Source: Spirosoma taeanense
GTDB lineage: Bacteria > Bacteroidota > Bacteroidia > Cytophagales > Spirosomataceae
NCBI RefSeq assembly: GCF_013127955.1
Contig: NZ_CP053435.1
Location: 3,571,001-3,635,000 of the forward strand
DNA length: 64,000 bases
Direction of reading: 5' to 3'
Positions within the stretch are counted from its first letter, which is position 1. Each line of letters opens with the position of its first letter. The notes below the pieces were generated by a model. That model worked only from the letters and a program-made list of their open reading frames with translations, ran no database searches and was not told the DNA's origin. The position numbers and the translations under genes are program-made. Below are positions 33,515 to 41,862 of the stretch, in pieces.

Positions 33515-34765
33515 TTACTTTAAAAGTATCCTGTCGGTGAGTTTATCGGCAAGCGCTTCCAGATCAGTACCTAATCTCTGTTTGTTAACCGTAATCACCT
33601 TGGTCACCATCGCTTTGGGTAACCGATCGGCCCCCCAGTACGCACCAAGAATAGCGCCTGTTACGGCTCCGGTCGTGTCGTTGTCCCGTCCGTAATTAAT
33701 GACAAATGCGAGTGCTTTCTCGAAATCAAAATTACTAAACAAGAGCGCCGTTAGGTTTACCAGGTGGATCTCGGCAGCATGAAACGGCAGATCCTGATTC
33801 TGCGCTTCCAGTAACTCATACGCTTTCTGCATCCGGGTGAGCATCAACGTGTCTACCGGTCCTCGTTTGGGTAACGGGATCGTCAACGATTTACGATCGG
33901 CCTGCTGTATTTTGTTTGCCTCTGCCACGATTGTTCGAGCCTGTTTCAGGATTCGATGGGCCGAACGACCAACCAGTCGACTTTGGAAATAATGCTCTGG
34001 ATCTACATCCCGCAATACATTTAAAATAGCCTCGGGCGTGGCATTGGGGGCCATAGCCGCCGACACCATGGCGGCCGTTAATCCGCTGATATCGCGGGCA
34101 TAGCCGAGGTCAAAAACGCTGATCGCATATGTCTGTGTATACGCCAGCTCTGGATTGCCCGGATAGAAACCGCCAATCGCCGGGGCATAAAGCATTCCGG
34201 CGCAGGTTACCTCACCACCGTAAAACCGACTCAGCGCATTGGAATAGCTAACCAGATCGTTGGCAATGAACGGTTGTGCCACTTTCGCCCATTCCTGTAG
34301 CCAGGCCATTTCGCGGCTGCGGGCTTCATACGGCTCCGGTGCCAGCCCCTCTGTTTTCTTCAGTCGCTGAATACTGATCTGGTATTGCGTTAATATGTGC
34401 TGAGCGAACTCTTTAGGCGCAAGGTTTTTCTTCTTCTGCGCAAGGAGATAGTTGATAGCCAGTACTTTCCAGCGCGTATCGTCGGTTGTGCCACCGGCCG
34501 GGAGATTATACAGCCAGGTCCCCTCCGGCGAGGGTTCGCGTACCATCGTGTCCAGCCGATTCACGAAGCCATAGTCGAGCGCAATGGCGTCCCGCGTCCA
34601 CATTTCGGTTGGTGCCCCCATAGCATCGCCAATGGCCGACCCGACCAGCATACCGAGCACTTTATTATATAACGCCCGCCGGTTTGGGAGGGCTTGCCCA
34701 TTCGTTGGACCGACGGTACCCATCAACAGACCAGTACACAACAACAGGTAAAACTTAATTCGCAC
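33515..34765 (-). CDS. Exported ADP-ribosylglycohydrolase-family protein
   Basis: 416 residues. A signal peptide (MRIKFYLLLCTGLLMGTVGP) precedes the fold. The Mg-site motifs of ADP-ribosylglycohydrolases are intact: GMLVGSAIGDAMGAPTEM, TTDDTRW (Asp95, Asp96), and the C-terminal GRDNDTTGAVTGAILGA. The family removes ADP-ribose from proteins, DNA or dinitrogenase reductase, normally in the cytoplasm; an exported form should act on another substrate, perhaps nucleosides or ADP-ribose-like compounds. Bacteroidota encode several exported relatives. Followed by the dps terminator, no operon partner. Confidence 0.88.
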   Translation of the reverse strand: MRIKFYLLLCTGLLMGTVGPTNGQALPNRRALYNKVLGMLVGSAIGDAMGAPTEMWTRDAIALDYGFVNRLDTMVREPSPEGTWLYNLPAGGTTDDTRWKVLAINYLLAQKKKNLAPKEFAQHILTQYQISIQRLKKTEGLAPEPYEARSREMAWLQEWAKVAQPFIANDLVSYSNALSRFYGGEVTCAGMLYAPAIGGFYPGNPELAYTQTYAISVFDLGYARDISGLTAAMVSAAMAPNATPEAILNVLRDVDPEHYFQSRLVGRSAHRILKQARTIVAEANKIQQADRKSLTIPLPKRGPVDTLMLTRMQKAYELLEAQNQDLPFHAAEIHLVNLTALLFSNFDFEKALAFVINYGRDNDTTGAVTGAILGAYWGADRLPKAMVTKVITVNKQRLGTDLEALADKLTDRILLK

Positions 34766-34865
34766 GCGCTCGCCGATGAGGTAGTTGAAAAATCAGATAC
34801 GTAAAGTAAACGATGAAATTGGAGATTCTGTAGTTTGCACCTAACTACGCTCTGAAACCCACCTC

Positions 34866-36053
34866 ATGCCTAAATCGTTAACTCTTCGCTCCGGTGTTGG
34901 CAGCGTTCTGTTCTGGTCGGTTATTTCAGCCGCCTTCATTGGCCCCGGTTCCGTTACGGCCTGCGCTATGGCCGGTTCCCGCTTCGGCCTTAGTCTGCTC
35001 TGGGCGCTGACCTTTTCAACCCTAAGTACTATCCTTCTGCAGGAAGCGGCCGCCCGGATCACACTGGCGTCGGGCCTGAGCTTCGGTGAAGTGATTACCC
35101 ATTCCTACGGCGCAAAAGCGCCCTGGATCGCTCGTATTTTATTCATCGCCATTTCTGTTGGATGCGCAGCCTATCAGGCCGGCAATATTCTCGGCGCCGT
35201 GGCGGGACTTTCGCTCCTGACGCATCTGCCAACAACGGGCTTGACAATCGCCGTTGGCGTAGTGTGCGTTACGTTACTATGGCAGGGCTCCACCCGACTC
35301 ATCGCCAATTTCCTGGGTCTGATTGTGTTTGCGATGGGCATTGCGTTTGCCTACGTTGCCTTCAACAGCGGCCAGTCGACGGGCACTTTCCTGAAAGCCC
35401 TGGTCGTTCCTTCGCTCCCGGCTGACTCGCTCGTACTGGTGATCAGCCTGATCGGCACCACGATTGTTCCGTATAATCTTTTTCTGGGTTCTGGTCTTAG
35501 CACTAACCAGACATTGCGCGAAATGCGCTGGGGCATCGGACTGGCAGTACTCATTGGTGGCCTTACGTCGATGGCAATTCTGGCAGCCGGAACGCTCGTT
35601 ACGGGGGAGTTTTCGTTTCAGAGCGTTGCACAGACCATGTCCGCCCAGCTTGGCGACTGGGCGGGTGCCCTGTTTGCCTTTGGTTTGTTTGCTGCGGGCT
35701 TTACCTCTACCCTCACGGCTCCGCTGGCTTCGGCCGTAACAGCCCAGAGCCTGCTCGGCTGGTCAGCCGGTTCAACTGCTTACCGGGCCGTCTGGCTGCT
35801 GGTTATGGCCGTTGGCCTGACGTTTGGCCTGCTTGGCGTTCGGCCTATTCCTATCATCATTGCCGTGCAGGCCATCAATGGAATTCTGCTGCCGTTTGTA
35901 ACTGTCTTTTTATTCAGAGCCGTCAATAACCAAACACTTTTAGGTCAGTACCGTAATTCCCCCGCTCAAAACGTAGCGATGGGCTTCGTTGTCCTGGTCA
36001 CAGCTGGTCTGGGCGGCTGGAATCTGTGGCTGGCCCTTGGGTCTGGGCAATAG
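34866..36053 (+). CDS. Nramp-like transporter lacking the standard metal ligands
   Basis: 395 residues with about eleven membrane helices in the Nramp (LeuT) pattern. The helix-1 DPGN motif reads GPGS (26-29), so the metal-binding Asp and Asn are gone; the helix-6 MPH motif reads VPY (201-203), so the metal Met and the proton-linked His are missing too. The broken-helix glycines and LLQEAAARITLASGLSFGEV remain. Databases usually call such proteins divalent metal transporters, but without the ligands Mn2+/Fe2+ transport is doubtful; another cation or substrate is possible. Divergent from the ADP-ribosylglycohydrolase gene, with 100 bases between. Confidence 0.85.
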   Translation: MPKSLTLRSGVGSVLFWSVISAAFIGPGSVTACAMAGSRFGLSLLWALTFSTLSTILLQEAAARITLASGLSFGEVITHSYGAKAPWIARILFIAISVGCAAYQAGNILGAVAGLSLLTHLPTTGLTIAVGVVCVTLLWQGSTRLIANFLGLIVFAMGIAFAYVAFNSGQSTGTFLKALVVPSLPADSLVLVISLIGTTIVPYNLFLGSGLSTNQTLREMRWGIGLAVLIGGLTSMAILAAGTLVTGEFSFQSVAQTMSAQLGDWAGALFAFGLFAAGFTSTLTAPLASAVTAQSLLGWSAGSTAYRAVWLLVMAVGLTFGLLGVRPIPIIIAVQAINGILLPFVTVFLFRAVNNQTLLGQYRNSPAQNVAMGFVVLVTAGLGGWNLWLALGSGQ

Positions 36054-36115
36054 AGACTATCTGAATTTACGAGACTACCGGCCAAACGATTGAGGTTCAC
36101 TAATATCAATGTGAG

Positions 36116-36147
36116 CGTGGACACGTCAATAAGTCAGCGTGTCCACG
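36116..36147. terminator. Hairpin between converging transporter and lipoprotein genes
   Basis: CGTGGACACG (36116-36125) and CGTGTCCACG (36138-36147), loop 12, no T-run. Position after both stop codons suggests a bidirectional terminator. Confidence 0.55.
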
Positions 36148-36208
36148 GAAAATATGTCAACAAGAACCTGAGGCTTAGGGCAGATATTGTGTCGCTTTTG
36201 GAATCGGC

Positions 36209-37333
36209 CTATTTCACCTGAAAAGGCAACTCACGACTGGCACCAATGATCCGGTTCTGATTATTCCGTACCAGTACGCACCATACATAGTAGGTATTTG
36301 GGGTCAGCGGGGACGTCGGTTTTACGTCGGCAAAGGTAACTTTGCCTGGATCAGGCGCTGTTCCTTTGTAATCCCACTTCCAGACAATATCATTAGTAGC
36401 AATATCATTTGAAACTACGCGAACCAGGTTTTTGAAGATGACCACCGTCACGTTCTGCCGTTGTGTACTGACCCATTTAAATTCGTGTTTAGGTAGATCT
36501 TTCAGATTAATTAATTCCACAAATTTAAATTTACTATACTCCTTACTATCCACTTGGGGACGAGAAGTCTGTCTATACTCGGTGTCAATCAATTTGTGAA
36601 ATTGATTCTCTACAGTAATCAAGTCTACCGATCCCGGCGTCGACTGAACAACCGGGTCGACGTTTAGGGGAGCCCGAAAGAGAGTTGGTGCTGGTACAAC
36701 TGTATTTTCTACCCGAAACGGCAGCTCACGGCTGGCGTTCGTGATACGAATGCCTTGAGAATCCCACGCCAATACACACCAGACATAATATGTATTTGTA
36801 TTTAAATTAACCGGAGAGCTGTACGTGAACTGATTATCTGAGTTTAAAGATACTGCTTGCCCTTCGGCGAAAGTGATGCGGCCAGGATCGACTGCCCCCT
36901 TCGGTGGAGTCCACATCCATATGAGGTCACTTTTGTTGGCAATCTGGTTTAAATCTATGCGAATAACGTTCTTAAAGATGGCGACCATAACGTTTTTCCG
37001 CTGTGTGCTCGTCCAGTTAAATTCATGATCAAACAGAACGTCTGGCCTGATGCTCTCAACTACTCTAAATTGACCATAATCGGCAATATTTGTCGGGCGA
37101 GAGAATCTTGCATACTCTGTGCCAAGTAACTTATCAAATTGATTATTGACTGTAATCAACTCTATTTTATCTGGCGTTGACTGCACAACCGGATCACCGT
37201 TCAGTAAGCCACGGGTAAGAGTTGGAACGGGCTTTACGGTATCTTCCGGGACCGTCTGGCACCGGGCAAATAGCAGCAGGGCGCCCACTACCACTATTTT
37301 CGATTGTAAACCGAGTAGGTTAAGCCGGCACAT
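36209..37333 (-). CDS. Exported lipoprotein-like protein with two tandem homologous domains
   Basis: 374 residues from MCRLNLLGLQ (an upstream ATG at 37399 is less likely). The hydrophobic leader ends LLLFARCQ; Cys follows Arg, an unusual lipobox. Two copies of a domain of about 165 residues follow: each opens with PTL.R..LN.DPVVQSTP, continues with an ITV.NQF.KL..TEY segment and an STQR.NV.V.IFKN.(I/V)R strand, and closes TYYVWCVL.....ASRELPF.V. The repeat suggests beta-sandwich (fibronectin-like) modules on the periplasmic or outer face. Its start lies inside the end of the protease gene (40-base overlap), so the two are coupled. No known family. Confidence 0.75.
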   Translation of the reverse strand: MCRLNLLGLQSKIVVVGALLLFARCQTVPEDTVKPVPTLTRGLLNGDPVVQSTPDKIELITVNNQFDKLLGTEYARFSRPTNIADYGQFRVVESIRPDVLFDHEFNWTSTQRKNVMVAIFKNVIRIDLNQIANKSDLIWMWTPPKGAVDPGRITFAEGQAVSLNSDNQFTYSSPVNLNTNTYYVWCVLAWDSQGIRITNASRELPFRVENTVVPAPTLFRAPLNVDPVVQSTPGSVDLITVENQFHKLIDTEYRQTSRPQVDSKEYSKFKFVELINLKDLPKHEFKWVSTQRQNVTVVIFKNLVRVVSNDIATNDIVWKWDYKGTAPDPGKVTFADVKPTSPLTPNTYYVWCVLVRNNQNRIIGASRELPFQVK

Positions 37334-38688
37334 ACGTAGTAGGAGGTTAAAGGTTTTACGGTATGGATAATCGTAGCGTTGCCCAAAACGGGTTGCCACT
37401 CATCCCGCGCTTCATTCTGCGTCAATTGCATTGCCCGGAATTCGAAACCGAAGGTTCGTTTCAACCCCAGATAAACCCGGTAGCCAATAAACAGCCGGTA
37501 GTTGTTCAGCAGTTGCCGCTGCTCAGTTGTGTTCCCGAGATATAACCCACCTCCGCCCACATAAGCCTGATGCAGAAGTCCACGGTTAAACAACAGACTC
37601 GTTTGTACACCATACAGATCAACCAGACGCCGGGTAGCCATCGCCGACTCGCCCTGCAACGGAATATTCTGATCGAACTGCCGAATAATTCTATATTGTA
37701 AGTAGTTGCTCGATGCGTAGCCGCCCAGCATCAGGTTATTAACCAGCTTCACCTCGGCATAGGCGTCAAAGGCTCCGCTCAGGTTCTTCAGATCCGTATC
37801 GATATGCAGGCCATTGGCCCCAATACTAAAGGGTTTGCTTAGGACTCCACCAATGGTAAAAACAGGGGTTTCCTTATCGTACTGATCCCGGTGTTGGGCA
37901 ACACTCCAGTCGGACATCAGTTCCTGCACGTTGTTCTCAACCAGTTGTCGAAACGCCCGGTTGTCCACCTCGACGGGTGCCTGAGGAACTCCGCTAATCA
38001 GCACGGCCCAGGCGGTTATTTTATCCCCTGAATTATTAAAAAATCCCCCGTTGGCTACCCCTACCACCTCGTTGAACTCATTTAAAATTGGCCCACCCGA
38101 ATCGCCTTTGTAGATGGAAGCCGGCTCCAGTTGCAGTACTCGTGTGCTAAGGGCCGGGCTATTTCGTCGGCTTAACTGACTTTTAGCGGGATCACTCAGG
38201 ATGTCCTGCAACACCATAACCGGTGGCGTATCAATACGTCGCTCCCGTCCTTTTAGCGAGTTTATCTGCGGAAACCCAAAAATGCGCAGGGTTTTCCCGC
38301 CCATCAAAATAGGCCGCCGGGAAAAAGGAAGTCCTTCTTTTGCAGAAAGTTCAGGACAACTCAGGAAAGCCACATCATTGGCAATATCAACATGCGTCAA
38401 CGTAACCTTTTTATAGATTTTCTCTGATCGACCGGACGCGTCGGCATAACGTATTGCCGTAATAGCAGGGTTACTGGATAAAGTCAATCCATGTAGTGCC
38501 GTCAGGATGCCGGCATAGCCTGCCGGTTTGAAGCCGGTCAGCACCGATTCCTGCCCTCGGTTATTCTTGACTTTCAGCTTATAGATATAATCAAACACCT
38601 CTTCCCGTTGTAGGTCGAGCGGCTTTACGGACTGCGGCCGGGCGGCAGTTGACAGACAGATACATCCGATCCATAGCCAAACGTTCAT
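37294..38688 (-). CDS. Exported trypsin-like (S1) serine protease with barrel-like C-terminal domain
   Basis: 464 residues from ATG at 38688, which overlaps the previous stop by ATGA. Signal peptide MNVWLWIGCICLSTAARP. The protease domain (about 25-240) shows the triad: His in GILTALHGLTL, Asp in HVDIANDVAFLS and Ser in YKGDSGGPILN. From about 280 to the end the pattern changes to alternating strands and glycine turns (LHIDTDLKNLSGAFDAYAEV, NNLMLGGYASSNYLQYRI, HQAYVGGGGLYLGN, YYVCAGLTYSVY), which resembles an outer-membrane beta-barrel. A protease tethered to the outer membrane would be the result. Sandwiched between a membrane protein and a lipoprotein gene, both overlapping. Confidence 0.82.
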   Translation of the reverse strand: MNVWLWIGCICLSTAARPQSVKPLDLQREEVFDYIYKLKVKNNRGQESVLTGFKPAGYAGILTALHGLTLSSNPAITAIRYADASGRSEKIYKKVTLTHVDIANDVAFLSCPELSAKEGLPFSRRPILMGGKTLRIFGFPQINSLKGRERRIDTPPVMVLQDILSDPAKSQLSRRNSPALSTRVLQLEPASIYKGDSGGPILNEFNEVVGVANGGFFNNSGDKITAWAVLISGVPQAPVEVDNRAFRQLVENNVQELMSDWSVAQHRDQYDKETPVFTIGGVLSKPFSIGANGLHIDTDLKNLSGAFDAYAEVKLVNNLMLGGYASSNYLQYRIIRQFDQNIPLQGESAMATRRLVDLYGVQTSLLFNRGLLHQAYVGGGGLYLGNTTEQRQLLNNYRLFIGYRVYLGLKRTFGFEFRAMQLTQNEARDEWQPVLGNATIIHTVKPLTSYYVCAGLTYSVYNRK

Positions 38689-39512
38689 TGCTGGAGACAT
38701 AGCCGATTTTTGATTTGCTGTAAGACACGCTCATTTGGCTCCTTTGCCAATACCCCCTGTAAGTGTTCAAGCTCCCGCCGTTTTGATTGATCTGGACTGC
38801 GGTTGAGCTGCCCGGCAACCTGCTGACTGAGTTCATCCTGTAGTTCAGGCCCGTTGAGAAATCTCACCGATGCGCAAAAATCAACTGAGTCTTTGGTATC
38901 GCTGAATAACGCAGCAGCGCTAAACCTCTGAACCGCTGACCCTGGCGCTGCATTAGTCGTACTGTTCTTTGTTTTGGCAACAGCAAGACCATATTGCTCG
39001 GCCAGTACCTGCTTTGCTACGAATACGCTGTCGTTCGGATTAACGCTCAGTCGCCAGGCTACGACCCTCGGAATCGTTCCTAACAATTCATTGGTGCGGG
39101 TGAAAATCCCGCCTGCAGCCCCTACCGCCAGGCAAAACAGGAACCAGCCCAGCGGCAGCGCATTATAGGGGCTGACTGGCTTAGCCGGTACAGTTTCCGG
39201 GTTGCTGGCAGGATTAGTTGCAGTTTTTTCAGTAACCGATTGCCCGAACGCCTGAGAAAGTACGCTCGATAAAACATCAGTCAAACTGACTTTTTTATTA
39301 TCAGTTGACCTGGGTAAACCCAGCGTTGCGGTTAGCAGCGTCGCTACAATTGCCAGCAAAGCAGCCAGCACGGTTTGCAGTACCGGTGAGGTTGACATAC
39401 CCACCAGCCAGCCCAGGGATGTGCCACACAGAAACAGCGCGACGACATTGCGCAGCCAAGCGTAAAGCGCAACGACAGATGGATAGACCCATTGGCTCAG
39501 CCGATGATTCAT
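38685..39512 (-). CDS. Unknown inner-membrane protein, first gene of the protease cluster
   Basis: 275 residues. Two or three membrane helices occupy residues about 10-75 (VVALYAWLRNVVALFLCGTS, VLQTVLAALLAIVATLLTAT) and another is at about 122-140 (LGWFLFCLAVGAAGGIF). The rest is soluble: a linker rich in Thr, Asn and Pro between the two membrane regions, and a C-terminal helical part of about 100 residues (ELQDELSQQVAGQLNR, KRRELEHLQGVLAKEPNERV). No family recognised. It starts the three-gene unit and overlaps the S1 protease gene by four bases, so it is likely to work with that protease, perhaps as an anchor or sensor. Function is unknown. Confidence 0.75.
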   Translation of the reverse strand: MNHRLSQWVYPSVVALYAWLRNVVALFLCGTSLGWLVGMSTSPVLQTVLAALLAIVATLLTATLGLPRSTDNKKVSLTDVLSSVLSQAFGQSVTEKTATNPASNPETVPAKPVSPYNALPLGWFLFCLAVGAAGGIFTRTNELLGTIPRVVAWRLSVNPNDSVFVAKQVLAEQYGLAVAKTKNSTTNAAPGSAVQRFSAAALFSDTKDSVDFCASVRFLNGPELQDELSQQVAGQLNRSPDQSKRRELEHLQGVLAKEPNERVLQQIKNRLCLQQ

Positions 39513-39714
39513 AGCAGTTCAGATAAGTGACGTAATGGTTCTTATCTGTCGTTACTAATAGGCTGAATGGTAACAGGTTATGAACTATTTTTGAGGGGAC
39601 TGTCTGACAAAGTCTTTATTAGCATCTGCACCCGTTTTTTAACACAACGGAATCGCATTCTGCGTAACTTTACGGTTGGCTAACGGGTAGTATCAACCTG
39701 AAAACGAGTACGCT

Positions 39715-40521
39715 ATGCCTCTCTTCTCTCTCTTTAGAAATGTAGTCGCCAGCAGTCTCATTGCGGGCTTGTTAGCCAGTTGCGCCCCAACCGTAACGAG
39801 TCTGCGGCTAGAGCCTGTTTCGGGCGATGTGACCAGGATTGATGGACGTCCGGTCACCAAAGCTGAACACAACGGCATTGGTGTGGTAGCTTCGTTCGAG
39901 CGGGAGGACCTGGAATTCGTTACGCTGGATGTTGAAATTAAAAACCGCACTGGGCAACCCATCGACGTCAATCCGGCAGACTTCCATTTCGTTGCACTCG
40001 GGGCGCGCCAGGACACCCTCCCCGATCCGCTCAATAGTCATCTGGCCCTGAGCCGTGCTGCCGCCGACCCAGCTTATGAAGCCGGACGCATCGGCCTCAA
40101 ACGCAAACAGGAAGAGAAGCGGCTGAAACGGGCTAAAATCTTCAATACGGTCTTGATGGTAGCCGCCGTGGCGTCCGATGTATCTTCGTCGAGCCGGAGC
40201 CGTTCTTACGGTGAATACGTCAACAACCGGATTGCCCACAACATCGCCTATCAGGGTCTGGCCGTCAAACGGGTAATTGACTACAAGACGTTTGCCGATC
40301 GGATGGAGCGTTACGACTACGAAGAATACCGCTGGCGCGAACTGGCCCTGAAAGCCAATACCCTTGCACCCGGCGAATCGATCCGTGGATTCGTTTACCT
40401 GCCTAAAGTTGCCAACGCCAATTATCTCGCAGTCAGCTATTCCATACCGGAGCAGGCCAGCGTACCGCTACTATTCCGGCAGGAACTGGTCAAGGAGCGA
40501 CAACCGAGAACCCGTCGGTAG
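39715..40521 (+). CDS. Lipoprotein of unknown function
   Basis: 268 residues. Signal peptide with lipobox (SSLIAGLLASCAP, Cys23). Two beta-rich parts (GIGVVASFEREDLEFVTLDV, ANYLAVSYSIPE) are separated by a basic helical stretch (RIGLKRKQEEKRLKRAK) and a hydrophobic segment (IFNTVLMVAAVASDV) that may be a second membrane contact. The motif DVNPADFHFVALG and LAPGESIRGFVYLPK suggests an immunoglobulin-like fold as in DUF4352-type lipoproteins, but I cannot name it. Single gene, near a TAACTTTA -7-like box at about 39667. Likely attached to the inner leaflet of the outer membrane. Confidence 0.72.
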   Translation: MPLFSLFRNVVASSLIAGLLASCAPTVTSLRLEPVSGDVTRIDGRPVTKAEHNGIGVVASFEREDLEFVTLDVEIKNRTGQPIDVNPADFHFVALGARQDTLPDPLNSHLALSRAAADPAYEAGRIGLKRKQEEKRLKRAKIFNTVLMVAAVASDVSSSSRSRSYGEYVNNRIAHNIAYQGLAVKRVIDYKTFADRMERYDYEEYRWRELALKANTLAPGESIRGFVYLPKVANANYLAVSYSIPEQASVPLLFRQELVKERQPRTRR

Positions 40522-40542
40522 TCAGGCTGCTTTTCCATCTGC

Positions 40543-40872
40543 CTACCATTCATCTTCATCATCGTCAAACGCCTGTTGAGCGCGCTGCAATTCCTGCAAC
40601 GTTTTCTGATTATTTTGCGCCCGCGCCAGGGCAATGCCTTTTTCGTACAGTTCAGCTGCCCGGTCGCGCTGATCGGCGTCGGCATATAAAGCGGCTGCAT
40701 GATAATAGGTTGGCAGGTAATCCGGATGTTCGGTCAGGAGCTGATCAAAATACTGCCGGGCCTGCGCAGGCTGGCTGCTCATGTACTCCATTGCCAGCGC
40801 ATAAACATTGAACGGCTCGCCGGGTTCTTCCTGTACAAATCGAATTAATTGTTGGATACGTTCGTTATTCAT
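40543..40872 (-). CDS. TPR-containing small protein
   Basis: 109 residues from MNNERIQQLI; the open frame runs upstream for 86 codons more but lies in the etfB leader. About two tetratricopeptide units are visible (YALAMEYMSSQPAQARQYFD, YYHAAALYADADQRDRAAEL, YEKGIALARAQNNQ), with an acidic end (DDDEDEW). Such short TPR proteins act as scaffolds; partner unknown. Cytoplasmic. The gene is divergent from etfBA and converges on the lipoprotein gene, 21 bases away. Confidence 0.82.
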   Translation of the reverse strand: MNNERIQQLIRFVQEEPGEPFNVYALAMEYMSSQPAQARQYFDQLLTEHPDYLPTYYHAAALYADADQRDRAAELYEKGIALARAQNNQKTLQELQRAQQAFDDDEDEW

Positions 40873-40921
40873 TCGTGTAAGAAAATTAGTATGCATGCAT
40901 ACTTTCTGTGGGACTGTTTTG

Positions 40922-40929
40922 TACTTTTG
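40922..40929 (+). promoter_or_regulatory. -7 element upstream of etfB
   Basis: TACTTTTG fits TAnnTTTG. It would give a leader of about 95 bases before the etfB ATG. No TTG at standard spacing, so confidence is limited. Confidence 0.45.
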
Positions 40930-41029
40930 CCGTAAATGTAGCTGTTCATTCCCGTGGTTACTGAGGCTTTCCCGGCCACAAACGAAACACAAATGTCCCG
41001 CTACAATATCAACTAAAACCGCATAGCCA

Positions 41030-41767
41030 ATGAAAATTTTAGTGTGTGTAACGAGTGTGCCCGATACCACCACCAAAATTGCCTTTACGGACAATAATAC
41101 CAAACTCAACAAAGCGGGTGTTACGTTCATTACCGGCCCCTACGACGACTACGCGCTGGCGCGGGCCGTTGAGCTGAAAGAAAAGCTTGGAGCCACTGTG
41201 ACGGTATTGAATGTAGGTGAAGCTGATTCTGAACCTGTAATCCGCAAGTGTCTGGCGATTGGCGCCGACGACGCTATCCGCGTGAACGCCGAGCCAACCG
41301 ACGCTTATTTCGTGGCTGAGCAGATTGCCGCCATCGCTAAAGAAAACCAATATGACCTGATTCTGATGGGTCGCGAATCGATTGATTACAACGGTGGTCA
41401 GGTTCACGGCATCGTCGGCGAAATGCTGGGGCTACCATCCATCTCGCCCGTCATGACGCTCGACATCGACGGCGATACGGCCAAAATCACCCGTGAGATC
41501 GAAGGGGGTAAGGAAGAGCTGGAAGCTAAACTGCCGCTGGTGCTGGGTTGTCAGGAGCCGATTGCCGAGTGGAAAATTCCAAATATGCGCGGCATTATGA
41601 CCGCCCGGACCAAACCCCTCAAAATTGTTGAGCCAACAGGTACCGACAAACTTACCACCGTCGCCAGTTACGAACTACCGGCTCCGCGCGGTGCCGTTAA
41701 GATGATTAAAGCTGAAGAAGCCGAAACGCTCATCCAGCTTCTCCGCACGGAAGCCAAAGTTATCTAA
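41030..41767 (+). CDS. etfB: Electron transfer flavoprotein, beta subunit
   Basis: 245 residues. With EtfA it carries electrons from acyl-CoA and related dehydrogenases to the respiratory chain; the beta subunit binds AMP. Seen: MKILVCVTSVPDTTTKIAFT, the central DDYALARAVELKEKLG, the switch region YDLILMGRESIDYNGGQVHG and the recognition-loop stretch VLGCQEPIAEWKIPNMRGIM typical of EtfB. Start codon context is weak, but the N-terminus is the canonical one. etfA follows after 95 bases, probably in the same transcript. Confidence 0.95.
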   Translation: MKILVCVTSVPDTTTKIAFTDNNTKLNKAGVTFITGPYDDYALARAVELKEKLGATVTVLNVGEADSEPVIRKCLAIGADDAIRVNAEPTDAYFVAEQIAAIAKENQYDLILMGRESIDYNGGQVHGIVGEMLGLPSISPVMTLDIDGDTAKITREIEGGKEELEAKLPLVLGCQEPIAEWKIPNMRGIMTARTKPLKIVEPTGTDKLTTVASYELPAPRGAVKMIKAEEAETLIQLLRTEAKVI

Positions 41768-41862
41768 TGTCTTTTGTCGTCAGAAGGCGGTCAGGGCAGT
41801 ATTGCCAGACCGACGTAATGACTACGAATGACGATCTATGACCATTTAATGACCTTTCAATC

